The notes under the pieces are model-generated. The model saw only the letters and a program-made list of their open reading frames with translations. It ran no database searches and was not told the DNA's origin. A stretch of 43,321 nucleotides of DNA, from assembly GCA_937896195.1 (NCBI GenBank), contig CALBNC010000030.1, positions 1-43,321 on the forward strand. The letters run 5' to 3'. Positions 1-8,872 of this stretch are shown here, in pieces; the first letter of the stretch is position 1, and every line of letters starts with the position of its first letter. This DNA comes from an uncultured Gammaproteobacteria bacterium. Lineage in GTDB: Bacteria > Pseudomonadota > Gammaproteobacteria > PS1 > Pseudothioglobaceae. Position numbers and translations under genes: made by a program.

Positions 1-1
1 A

Positions 2-178
2 AAAAATTACCAGCTGGTCATTGGCGGGCTTCTCGTTACTCAAATATCATTAGGTATATTAAACGTTATTTTATCACTGCCAATGACGCTTGCAGTATTG
101 CACAATGCTGTGGCCTTGTTGTTATTACTAAGCATCATCAGTCTAATACATAAAATATTTAAATCAAACAACCAATAG
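2..178 (+). CDS. ctaA: C-terminal fragment of heme A synthase (COX15/CtaA family), truncated by window start
   Basis: Frame 2 reads KNYQLVIGGLLVTQISLGILNVILSLPMTLAVLHNAVALLLLLSIISLIHKIFKSNNQ*, resembling the CtaA C-terminal helices with the conserved LHN; ctaB lies nearby. Confidence 0.7.
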   Translation, partial: KNYQLVIGGLLVTQISLGILNVILSLPMTLAVLHNAVALLLLLSIISLIHKIFKSNNQ

Positions 179-189
179 GGAGCTTCTCC

Positions 190-957
190 ATGGCTGCCTC
201 TAATCATACTAAAACACGAAACACCTCTATCGCACTTACTCTTGGACTTGGCTTTATAGTGGTAGCCTACTTCTTATTAACGCCTAGTGCTGCTCAGTTT
301 AATGAGCTGAAAAGGCAAGTAGCGCCTACTGTTTCTCTATATTCAAACCCTAAAGCCCTAGATGTGGATCTTAAACTGCTTGATGTTCAATAGGATCACT
401 TAGAGTTCACTAGTAAGTTTAACAAAGCAAAGGAGTATGATACATGTTCAGTCAGAGATAGATGCAATTCAGGGTGCCCTGCTTTCCGTAAGGAAGGCAA
501 GGCTATTGACTGCGTCTTGAAACGATATGTATACAATAAAATATATGACACAGAAAATAGTACTACTTAAAACAATAACCTACAGGATCCTTGCGGTCCT
601 AACTACTTTTATAACTGGGTACGTGGTAACAGGGGATTTCCTAATGGCAACTGCTATTGTATCCGTTGACCAAGTAGCCAAGATGGGCCTTTACTGGGCT
701 CATGAGACAGGGTGGGCATCTTATTTAAGAGTTAAGGATGAATAAATTAAGAGAATACATAGGCGATGATGCAGTCGGAAAAACCACACAATCACTCTAT
801 GGAAGTAGTGAAGCCGGCAAACAACTACCTAATTGACCATACTGCTAGCTACTTATTGTTAAATCCTAGTCTTGAACTGATAGGACTCTTAACCAACCCA
901 CATAAAGCATCAAAAATGGCGCCCGCATTAGCTCTGATCATTAAAACTCTAGATTAA
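190..957 (+). pseudogene. Probable dismantled SCO1/SenC-like cytochrome oxidase assembly gene (N- and C-terminal remnants separated by other ORFs)
   Basis: 190-393 encodes a TM-anchored N-terminus (…LKLLDVQ then TAG); frames near 738-957 give DDAVGKTTQSLYG… and, in another frame, YLIDHTASYLLLNPSLELIGLLTNPHKASKMAPALALIIKTLD, which resembles the SCO C-terminus (YxxDHS/T…L.P…H); the CxxxC thioredoxin core is missing. Confidence 0.5.
527..745 (+). CDS. DUF2061 family small membrane protein (start may be ATG at 545)
   Basis: KTITYRILAVLTTFITGYVVTGDFLMATAIVSVDQVAKMGLYWAHETGW matches the DUF2061 pattern (KtxtyRxxa…Tf…TGd…K..lYy.HE..W). Confidence 0.75.
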   Translation: MYTIKYMTQKIVLLKTITYRILAVLTTFITGYVVTGDFLMATAIVSVDQVAKMGLYWAHETGWASYLRVKDE

Positions 958-962
958 AGCGG

Positions 963-1157
963 CTATGTAGCTATGGCGAATTTTACAACAGTCATTACAA
1001 TTACAATAAAAACAATAGTCATTATCAAACCAACAATAATATAAGGCCACGGGCCTTGTTTTTCGCTCCGCTCAAAGTCCTTGATTAAGTCTTCTTTTTT
1101 GCCAATGCCAATCATGGCTGAAGTTACTGCTTTAAATACTTGCCCCAAACCTTTCAT
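963..1157 (-). CDS. DUF2970 family small membrane protein, cytochrome oxidase-associated
   Basis: 64 aa with AmiGigkkedl.kDfe…iivGl TM pattern typical of DUF2970; next to ctaB. Confidence 0.65.
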   Translation of the reverse strand: MKGLGQVFKAVTSAMIGIGKKEDLIKDFERSEKQGPWPYIIVGLIMTIVFIVIVMTVVKFAIAT

Positions 1158-1169
1158 AGTAGTCCTTTT

Positions 1170-2069
1170 TTATAAAGTAGTAATAAGCCAATAATGATCC
1201 ACCAATAAGGCAAGGAAAATTAGCATTAGGTAGTTAATCGAATAGGTAAAGGTTTTCCAGGCAATCTGCACATCTTTTGGACGAGTAATAATATTAATCG
1301 CATACCATAAAAATATTGCTCCTAAAACTAAGGCAGAAACCAAGTAAATTAGCCCTGACATACCTGTAAGGTAAGGCAAGACCGTCACCACTACTAATAA
1401 AATGGTATAAAGCAAAATTTGTCTCTTTGTATAGGCTATGCCATGAGTCACTGGTAGCATTGGAATGTTAACCTTTTTATACTCTTTAACTCTGTGAATT
1501 GCCAACGCCCAAAAATGTGGTGGCGTCCAAATAAAGACAATCAAAAATAGCAAGAGTGCAAACTCAATATTTTGACCACCTGTAATTGCAGTCCAACCTA
1601 ATACAGGTGGCGCTGCACCAGCGGCACCGCCGATAACAATATTTTGTGGTGTAGCTCTTTTTAAATATAAAGTATAAATTACCGCGTAGCCAATTAATGA
1701 TATAAATGTCAGGATCATTGTTAAAGTGTTAACAAATAATTGCAATATTCCTAGACCAAGAACACCTAATAAAACCCCCCAAGTCAGCGCCTGGAAGCGA
1801 CTAACCTTTCCCTGTGGCAAAGGCCTCTGATCGGTTCTCGACATTTGTGTATCGATTTTTTCGTCGACCACGTGATTGAATACAGCTGCTGAAGCCGCAG
1901 CCATCCCAATACCTAATGATGCGTTTAGCACCAGCAACCAGTCTGGAAAATAAGGAGCAGGAACTGCTAAAAACATACCAACAACCGCCGTTAAAAGAAT
2001 CAATGACACTACTTTGAGTTTGCACAGATCTAGTAAATTAGAGACTAAGTTTATAAAGTTTTTAATCAT
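1170..2069 (-). CDS. ctaB: Protoheme IX farnesyltransferase
   Basis: 299 aa UbiA-type; motifs NHVVDEKIDTQMSRTDQRPLP and FIWTPPHFWALAI; start overlaps upstream stop (TAATG). Confidence 0.95.
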   Translation of the reverse strand: MIKNFINLVSNLLDLCKLKVVSLILLTAVVGMFLAVPAPYFPDWLLVLNASLGIGMAAASAAVFNHVVDEKIDTQMSRTDQRPLPQGKVSRFQALTWGVLLGVLGLGILQLFVNTLTMILTFISLIGYAVIYTLYLKRATPQNIVIGGAAGAAPPVLGWTAITGGQNIEFALLLFLIVFIWTPPHFWALAIHRVKEYKKVNIPMLPVTHGIAYTKRQILLYTILLVVVTVLPYLTGMSGLIYLVSALVLGAIFLWYAINIITRPKDVQIAWKTFTYSINYLMLIFLALLVDHYWLITTL

Positions 2070-2602
2070 TAGCCGATACGGGAGAGTTTAAAGAGGCGTT
2101 TCAAATCTTTAATTACCTGTTTGATTACTAATCCCTCAGGGTTGTAATGAAGCATAATATTACCAAGCGGGTCGATTAAAAATAAATGGTTATTAGGAAA
2201 GCTGTTTAATTTTTTCATTAAAGCGCTACTTCCGCGCGCAGACAAAGTCTTTGGGCTTATATCGCTCACTTCGCCATTAGTTAATAACAGGCTTTGAATT
2301 CGACGCATGTTTTCATTAGTCAATATACGTATGGTTTTCATATCCTCAAGTGTCTTTAGACAAGACTGTTCGCATTGATCCGTCACATAAGTCAATGTCC
2401 ATATACCTTGAAGACTTGCATCATGCGCTTCATCAAGGATGATATCCTCCTCTGTCGTACTGATAACGGGATTAACAAACTCACCGTAATTAACGGTACT
2501 TTGAGTAAAAGAAGTGGGGCTCAGATAGAAAAAAGCGGTGCCGAAAGCGATTGGCAACACAAAAGAGGCCAGCAATACCCATAGCTCTTTTTTAGAATTC
2601 AT
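2069..2602 (-). CDS. Membrane-anchored thioredoxin/SCO-like protein of the cytochrome oxidase assembly cluster
   Basis: N-terminal TM, TYVTDQCEQSCLKTLEDM (CxxxC) and NHLFLIDPLGNIMLHY; position directly upstream of ctaB. Confidence 0.65.
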   Translation of the reverse strand: MNSKKELWVLLASFVLPIAFGTAFFYLSPTSFTQSTVNYGEFVNPVISTTEEDIILDEAHDASLQGIWTLTYVTDQCEQSCLKTLEDMKTIRILTNENMRRIQSLLLTNGEVSDISPKTLSARGSSALMKKLNSFPNNHLFLIDPLGNIMLHYNPEGLVIKQVIKDLKRLFKLSRIG

Positions 2603-2671
2603 AAAAACCTTTTTTTAAAATTTGGGTAATAATACACTCAGATGCTCTCAATATAAAGATAGATTTAATTT

Positions 2672-3445
2672 TTAAAGTCGAACCTCAATGCCGTTTGCTT
2701 GCATGGCTAGCTTTGCCTGCTTTACCGTGTATTCACCAAAGTGAAAAATACTGGCCGCTAAAACAGCATCGGCACCGCCCTTTAAAACTCCCTCAGAAAG
2801 ATGCTCTAAATTACCTACGCCACCTGAGGCGATAACAGGCACACTCACTGCATCTGATACTGCCTTGGTTAATTCAAGATCAAAGCCTGTCTTGACTCCG
2901 TCACAATCCATAGAAGTTAGCAGCACTTCACCCGCACCATGCTCGCCTTCTGTCATTTTTATCGCCCACTCTACTACGTCAATCCCTGTTGGCTTTCGAC
3001 CGCCATGTGTAAAAACCTCCCACTTATTGGGTGTGCTGGATACTTTTTTAGCATCAATAGCAATCACAATACATTGGGAGCCGAACTGCTTACTAAGTTC
3101 ATTAATTAAGTTTGGATCAAAAATAGCAGCCGAATTAACAGCCACTTTGTCAGCACCAGCATTCAACATAACGCGAACATCTTGCGCCTTACGAATGCCG
3201 CCGCCCACAGTAAGTGGAATAAAAACCTGCTCAGCGATTCTTTCTACCATGTGGATTGTAGTATCACGACCCTCATGCGAAGCTGTAATATCTAAAAAAG
3301 TAATTTCATCAGCACCTTGCTCATCATAGCCTTTGGCCACCTCGACAGGATCTCCAGCATCTTTAATGTCAATAAATTGAACGCCTTTAACCACACGGCC
3401 ATCGCGAACATCTAAACAAGGAATAATTCTTTTTGCTAAACTCAT
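2672..3445 (-). CDS. hisF: Imidazole glycerol phosphate synthase subunit HisF
   Basis: [24 protein letters not shown]…LTVGGGIR…VIASGGVG; start chosen at the internal Met of the supplied ORF. Confidence 0.97.
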   Translation of the reverse strand: MSLAKRIIPCLDVRDGRVVKGVQFIDIKDAGDPVEVAKGYDEQGADEITFLDITASHEGRDTTIHMVERIAEQVFIPLTVGGGIRKAQDVRVMLNAGADKVAVNSAAIFDPNLINELSKQFGSQCIVIAIDAKKVSSTPNKWEVFTHGGRKPTGIDVVEWAIKMTEGEHGAGEVLLTSMDCDGVKTGFDLELTKAVSDAVSVPVIASGGVGNLEHLSEGVLKGGADAVLAASIFHFGEYTVKQAKLAMQANGIEVRL

Positions 3446-3516
3446 AGGTTGAATTTTACATCTCAAAGTTTGTTATGTGGCCAATTATGACTCTATAGGT
3501 ATAATTCTCATTTAAT

Positions 3517-4224
3517 ATGAACATTCCAAAACACATTGCAATCATTATGGATGGAAACGGTCGCTGGGCATCCAAGCGAAGTTTGCCCCGTATTATTGGC
3601 CATCAACAAGGCGTTAAAGCCGTACGAAAAGTGGTCAAAGCTTGTGGTGAAATGGGCGTACAAACGCTTACTTTGTTTGCCTTTAGTAGTGAAAATAAAA
3701 ATCGTTCGGCTGAAGAGGTGTCGCTACTATTTAAGTTATTTTTATCCGCACTCAATCAAGAGGTTAAAAAACTTAACAAGAATAATATTCGACTAAAAAT
3801 CATTGGAGATATGTCTTTGTTTCCAGAAGATATTCAGAAAACAGCCTCTGAAGCCCAAATGCAGTTGGCTGAAAACACAGGGCTTACGTTAGTTATCGCT
3901 GCAAATTACGGCGGGCAATGGGACATTGTACAGGCTGCAAAAAAAGCATCTGAAGCTGTTATTAAAGGCGTTATATCTTCTGAAGACATTACAATAGAGG
4001 GGTTTTCAAACTATCTCTCCTTAGCCCATGAGCCTGCCGTTGATTTGCTAATTCGCAGCAGCGGGGAGCTAAGAATTAGTAATTTCTTGTTATGGGATAT
4101 TGCCTATAGTGAGCTCTATTTTACAGATACGCTTTGGCCAGATTTCAATGAAATTGAGCTCAAAAAAGCCATTGAAAGTTTTAATTATCGTGACCGTCGT
4201 TTTGGCTCACGCAAGGAAAATTAA
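3517..4224 (+). CDS. uppS: Undecaprenyl diphosphate synthase (isoprenyl transferase)
   Basis: HIAIIMDGNGRWA…TLFAFSSENKNR…DLLIRSSGELRISNFLLWDIAYSELYF. Confidence 0.97.
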   Translation: MNIPKHIAIIMDGNGRWASKRSLPRIIGHQQGVKAVRKVVKACGEMGVQTLTLFAFSSENKNRSAEEVSLLFKLFLSALNQEVKKLNKNNIRLKIIGDMSLFPEDIQKTASEAQMQLAENTGLTLVIAANYGGQWDIVQAAKKASEAVIKGVISSEDITIEGFSNYLSLAHEPAVDLLIRSSGELRISNFLLWDIAYSELYFTDTLWPDFNEIELKKAIESFNYRDRRFGSRKEN

Positions 4225-5024
4225 TGTTAATACAAAGAACCTTAACTGCTTTAATACTGGCACCTTTGTTTATTTGGGCAGTCTTTGCGATGCCTACAGC
4301 CTACTTCTCTTACTTACTACTCTTGTTTGTTGCACTTGGTGGCTGGGAGTTTGCTCGCCTTATTAAAATTGAACAAGCGCTATACAGGTCTTTGGTAGCA
4401 GTTGGTATTGTCGGTTGCTGCATTGTAGCCTCAGAGCATGCTCAGAACCTGCAAACTGTCTTATATGTCTCTGTCGCCTGGTGGGGGTTAAACTTATACT
4501 GGGTTGTTAGCTACCCCAAGAATATTCAGTCTTGGTATGGCTCTGGTATTGTTAGAGTGATGGGCGGGGTGCTTTTATTAGTCCCTATGTGGGTTGCTCT
4601 AACTAGTCTACATTCGGTGCATGGAGGAGCATACTTCTTGCTGCTTATGCTGCTCATATGGGCCGCTGATTCAGGCGCCTACTTCGTTGGCAAAGCCTTT
4701 GGAAAAAATAAGCTAGCTCCGAAAGTAAGCCCTGGAAAATCAGTTGAAGGGGCATTAGGTGGTATTGGGTTTGCATTAATAATTATGTTAGGCTTTCTAC
4801 AGCAGCAAAATATTAGCATAGACTTATATCCAGCCTACCTATTGCTGGCTGTCGTGGTGTCCAGTGTTTCGGTCTTAGGTGATTTATACGAAAGCTTATT
4901 TAAACGTACTTCTGGCATCAAGGATAGTGGCAATATTCTACCTGGACACGGCGGCATTCTTGATCGTATCGACTCTTTAACAGCCGCAGCACCGTTTTTC
5001 TTACTGGGCCTAGGTCTAATATGA
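4224..5024 (+). CDS. cdsA: Phosphatidate cytidylyltransferase
   Basis: C-terminal signature SVLGDLYESLFKRTSGIKDSGNILPGHGGILDRIDS; overlaps neighbours. Confidence 0.95.
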   Translation: MLIQRTLTALILAPLFIWAVFAMPTAYFSYLLLLFVALGGWEFARLIKIEQALYRSLVAVGIVGCCIVASEHAQNLQTVLYVSVAWWGLNLYWVVSYPKNIQSWYGSGIVRVMGGVLLLVPMWVALTSLHSVHGGAYFLLLMLLIWAADSGAYFVGKAFGKNKLAPKVSPGKSVEGALGGIGFALIIMLGFLQQQNISIDLYPAYLLLAVVVSSVSVLGDLYESLFKRTSGIKDSGNILPGHGGILDRIDSLTAAAPFFLLGLGLI

Positions 5025-6172
5025 TCAATATTGCCCTACTAGGTGCCACCGGCTCTATTGGCCAAAGCACCTTGTCTGTTGTTGACTTGCATCCAGAAAA
5101 ATTCAATATTTTTGCATTAAGCGCTCATACAAATTGGCAAGAAATGTTGCGGCTTTGTAACGCCTATAAGCCAACCTTTGCAGTTATGACAGATGAGCGG
5201 GCTGCAGAGCAGTTGTCAAGTCAAATTCAAGGGGGTACAGTTGTTCTTTCAGGTGCAAAAGCATTAGACGAAATAGCCTCACATGAGCAAACTGACTACG
5301 TCATGGCTGCAATCGTTGGTGCCGCTGGCATGGCATCTAGTTTAGCTGCCGCCCTTTCAGGCAAGCGTATTATGCTGGCCAACAAAGAGTCTTTGGTGTT
5401 GGCGGGTGGCCTCTTTATGCAGGCAGTTAAAGACAATAATGCTGAACTTATTCCTGTTGATTCAGAACATAGTGCAATCTTCCAATGCTTACAAGGTGGA
5501 CACTCAGGCCTGAGTAAAATTCAACTAACTGCCAGTGGCGGGCCTTTTTTGCATACGCCTCTTGCAGAGCTTGAAACGATAACTCCAGAACAAGCTTGCG
5601 CCCACCCAAACTGGTCAATGGGGCGCAAAATATCCGTTGACTCGTCCACCATGATGAACAAGGGCCTAGAAGTAATTGAGGCGCATTATCTGTTTGACCT
5701 GCCCACCCGAAGCATTGATGTGGTTGTACATCCCCAAAGCATTGTTCACTCTTCAGTTTATTTTGAAGATGGGTCAACCCTTTCACAACTTGGCAATCCA
5801 GACATGCGCACTGTGATCTCATATGCAATGAGCTATCCTGATCGAATCATATCAGGCGTTCCAGCATTAGATCTGACACAAAACTCTCCCTTGGAGTTTT
5901 ACGCACCAGATTTTAATAAATTCCCTTGCTTGCGCCTAGCTTTTGAGTCCTTGGAAAAAGGTGGTAGCGCCATGGGCACGATGAATGCTGCCAATGAGAT
6001 CGCTGTATCTAGTTTTCTAGAAGGTCAGATAAAATTTTTAGACATTTCAATAGTCATTGAAAAAACGCTAGAAAAGGCAAGGCACTTTCACCCTGATACG
6101 CTCGATGACGTTATTAATAACGATCTAAATGCTCGCACTATTGCCAGTGAAGTGGTTCAAGCCTATGCGTAG
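5021..6172 (+). CDS. dxr: 1-deoxy-D-xylulose 5-phosphate reductoisomerase
   Basis: INIALLGATGSIGQSTLSVV…LANKESLVLAG…PVDSEHSAIFQ…HPNWSMGRKISVDSSTMMNKGLE. Confidence 0.97.
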   Translation: MINIALLGATGSIGQSTLSVVDLHPEKFNIFALSAHTNWQEMLRLCNAYKPTFAVMTDERAAEQLSSQIQGGTVVLSGAKALDEIASHEQTDYVMAAIVGAAGMASSLAAALSGKRIMLANKESLVLAGGLFMQAVKDNNAELIPVDSEHSAIFQCLQGGHSGLSKIQLTASGGPFLHTPLAELETITPEQACAHPNWSMGRKISVDSSTMMNKGLEVIEAHYLFDLPTRSIDVVVHPQSIVHSSVYFEDGSTLSQLGNPDMRTVISYAMSYPDRIISGVPALDLTQNSPLEFYAPDFNKFPCLRLAFESLEKGGSAMGTMNAANEIAVSSFLEGQIKFLDISIVIEKTLEKARHFHPDTLDDVINNDLNARTIASEVVQAYA

Positions 6173-7274
6173 ATTTTTAGCCGGTGCTTTGCTGTTTTTA
6201 CTGCTACTTAACTCAGGCAATGCTCTTGCCAAAGATAGTGAGTACCACTTTATAGTTAAACATGGTGACTCCTTAAGTGGGTACTTTTCTAAGTTGGGCC
6301 TATCAAACCGATTGCTGGCTAACTTACTGTCGGCCAGCCCACAAAATAAACAGCTTAATCAGCTTAATATTGGTGAAAGTGTCATTATACGACTGCATAG
6401 CAACCGCCGCTTTAAATCACTAAGTTATCGTTCACATAAGAAGGATACGATTGAAGCGCTACTGATTGGCACCCGGTTTGTTAGCTCATCCAATAAAGAT
6501 GAGAGAAATCTTAGTCCGCTTTTAGTTACTAAAATTGTCATTAACAACTCTTTTGGCTATGACGCTCAAAAGGCAGGTCTCGGGCTAAGTGTTGTTAATA
6601 CGGTGGTTGAGGCGTTGTCTTGGCATTTAAATTTTGATACTGATTTGCACAAAGGTGATCGCTTTTTTATTGTCACCAATGGCAAAAAGAAGCCTATTGG
6701 CATTATTTATAAAGGCAAGAATAAGAGCGTTGAAGCATTTTCTCATACCAATGAACGTGGAAAAACCAGCTACTACAATCGACATGGTTACACGCTTAAC
6801 GCATCTTTTTTAAGAGCGCCTCTTAAATATAAACGCATCAGTTCTAAATTTCAACTAAGTCGCTACCACCCTATTTTAAAAACCTATCGCCCTCATAGAG
6901 CTGTTGATTATGCCGCTGATCGTGGAACACCTGTTGTTTCAACTGCTGATGGGGTTGTTAAGCTCAAAGGCTGGAAGGGTGCCCTAGGAAAGGCTATTAT
7001 TATTAAGCACGGAGCCAACTACACGACGGTTTATGCGCATCTTTCTAAATATGCTCGTAACCTTCGTCAAGGTGGGTCGGTGAAAAAAGGACAGGTCATT
7101 GGCTATGTCGGCTCAACCGGAAGGTCTACGGGTGCGCACCTACATTACGAGCTTCGTTTCAAAGGCAAGCGTAAGGATCCATTAAGCTACAAACTTCCCA
7201 AGCAACAAAAGGTTGCTGGCTCAAAATTATGGGGTTTTCGTGCACAAGTTAGTGCAATTTTAGCCAGTCTATAG
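6165..7274 (+). CDS. Murein DD-endopeptidase-like M23 metallopeptidase with LysM-like N-terminal region
   Basis: signal peptide; YHFIVKHGDSLSGYF…; H.AVDYAA..GTPV…YAHLSK…G.VGSTGRSTGAHLHYELR; start chosen at internal Met overlapping dxr. Confidence 0.9.
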   Translation: MRRFLAGALLFLLLLNSGNALAKDSEYHFIVKHGDSLSGYFSKLGLSNRLLANLLSASPQNKQLNQLNIGESVIIRLHSNRRFKSLSYRSHKKDTIEALLIGTRFVSSSNKDERNLSPLLVTKIVINNSFGYDAQKAGLGLSVVNTVVEALSWHLNFDTDLHKGDRFFIVTNGKKKPIGIIYKGKNKSVEAFSHTNERGKTSYYNRHGYTLNASFLRAPLKYKRISSKFQLSRYHPILKTYRPHRAVDYAADRGTPVVSTADGVVKLKGWKGALGKAIIIKHGANYTTVYAHLSKYARNLRQGGSVKKGQVIGYVGSTGRSTGAHLHYELRFKGKRKDPLSYKLPKQQKVAGSKLWGFRAQVSAILASL

Positions 7275-7883
7275 CCCTTGTGTCTTAATCCAATCGCGCC
7301 AGCTTTCAGGTGCTAAGTCGCTCAAATAATCTTTCTCGATATACTTTGCCTGATAGGCCTTTGCACCGGCTACCTTATTTAATATAGCAAAAGTGATGAG
7401 CTCATCAATGTGGTGTATTTTTTTGGTGCCTGGTACCAAAGATTCGTTGCGGATAATAGCCGCCATCATCGCAGAATTTGGATTGCCGTGCACCTTAAAA
7501 GATTCTTCAAATAGGTTAAGCGCTAAAAACTCATTCTTAATAAAACCGTTATCGCCATCCAGCAAAAACATGGCGTATTCATAAAGCGCTGTGTCGTAAC
7601 TTCTACGAACCAGTTTTATCAAAATTTCGTTAGCTTCTCGCTCTTGAGGGGGGTAGCCCATGAGCTCGCTGCCCCGCCTAAGTTGCTTAGACGCTTCATA
7701 CATAGCGTCAAAATCATTAAGATCAAATGCGCCCTTTAACAACAAAGACTGCCCTCTGAGCACCACATCACGCGAACCAATCTCATTGCCAATTTGTATT
7801 AGACGCAGAGCACCATCTGAGAGCGGAGATGCTCCAATGTCAAGGCTCAACAATATAATAAGAAGGGGAATTTGTTTCATCAT
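7269..7883 (-). CDS. Hypothetical exported protein with Sel1/TPR-like repeat character
   Basis: 204 aa with signal peptide; ALYEYAMFLLDGDNGFIKNEFLALNLFEES resembles a Sel1-like repeat. Confidence 0.5.
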   Translation of the reverse strand: MMKQIPLLIILLSLDIGASPLSDGALRLIQIGNEIGSRDVVLRGQSLLLKGAFDLNDFDAMYEASKQLRRGSELMGYPPQEREANEILIKLVRRSYDTALYEYAMFLLDGDNGFIKNEFLALNLFEESFKVHGNPNSAMMAAIIRNESLVPGTKKIHHIDELITFAILNKVAGAKAYQAKYIEKDYLSDLAPESWRDWIKTQGL

Positions 7884-7991
7884 AGCGATTTATTATCTAT
7901 TTTACCACGGCAAAAGTTATCATAATTTTAAGTCAGACAATCGATTAAAATATGTCTAATATTTATTGCAATCATTGTCAAAGGAATCATC

Positions 7992-8867
7992 GTGGAAACT
8001 CTATTTGAAACCAATTTAAGCCTACCTCTTATCCAAAAAGGCAAGGTAAGAGATATTTATGATATTGACGATAGGCGAATGCTTATTGTTACCACTGATC
8101 GTTTAAGTGCTTTTGACGTGGTCTTTGATGATGGAATTGCTAAAAAAGGCGCTGTATTAACCTCTGTGGCTAATTTTTGGTTCGATAAAACCCAGCATAT
8201 AATTCCAAATCACCTAACGCATGAGCCTCTAAATAGCGTTCTAAACGATCAAGAGGTTGAACAAGTTGAAGGTCGTGCTATTATTGTCAAAAAATTAAAA
8301 CCCTTGGCGCTAGAAGCAATTGTTCGTGGCTATATTATCGGATCGGGGTGGAAGGATTATCAAAATACTGGGAAAATGTGTGGGATAACCCTGCCTAAGA
8401 ATCTTAAATTAGCACAAAAGTTGCCAGATGTAATGTTTACACCTTCCAGTAAAGCGGCTGTCGGTGAGCATGATGAGAATATTGACTTCGCCACCACTGT
8501 CGCTATTTTAGGCGAAGATATGGCTCAGCAAGTTAAGCAGGCTAGCCTGGCGCTTTATCGATTTGCGGCTGAATTTGCACTCGAGCGCGGCATCATCATT
8601 GCAGACACTAAATTTGAATTTGGCTTAGATGAAAACAATACGCTAACATTAATGGATGAGGTGCTAACCCCAGATTCCTCGCGTTTTTGGTCAGCTAAAG
8701 ATTACCAAGTTGGCGAAAGTCCACAAAGTTTTGATAAGCAAATTGTACGAGATTATCTAGAAACACTAGACTGGAACAAAGCACCTCCAGCGCCGAAGTT
8801 GCCACAAAATATCATAGAAAAAACTGCCAATAAATATCAGCAGGTTCAACAATTGTTGATGCAATAG
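7992..8867 (+). CDS. purC: Phosphoribosylaminoimidazole-succinocarboxamide synthase
   Basis: KGKVRDIYDIDDRRMLIVTTDRLSAFDVVF…EAIVRGYIIGSGWKDYQ…DEVLTPDSSRFW. Confidence 0.97.
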   Translation: METLFETNLSLPLIQKGKVRDIYDIDDRRMLIVTTDRLSAFDVVFDDGIAKKGAVLTSVANFWFDKTQHIIPNHLTHEPLNSVLNDQEVEQVEGRAIIVKKLKPLALEAIVRGYIIGSGWKDYQNTGKMCGITLPKNLKLAQKLPDVMFTPSSKAAVGEHDENIDFATTVAILGEDMAQQVKQASLALYRFAAEFALERGIIIADTKFEFGLDENNTLTLMDEVLTPDSSRFWSAKDYQVGESPQSFDKQIVRDYLETLDWNKAPPAPKLPQNIIEKTANKYQQVQQLLMQ

Positions 8868-8872
8868 CAATC

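Noticed and set aside
394-570. Cys-rich frame (DHLEFTSKFNKAKEYDTCSVRDRCNSGCPAFRKEGKAIDCVLKRY…) following the in-frame TAG, considered as a stop-codon readthrough product
   Set aside because: TAG readthrough is unsupported; the frame overlaps a better-initiated micro-ORF and the DUF2061 start, so remnant coding plus chance is simpler.
2865-3329. 154-aa plus-strand ORF opposite hisF
   Set aside because: Fully antisense to a clear HisF; composition typical of a shadow ORF, no recognisable domain.
5448-5828. 126-aa minus-strand ORF opposite dxr
   Set aside because: Antisense shadow within a conserved enzyme gene; no start context or domain.
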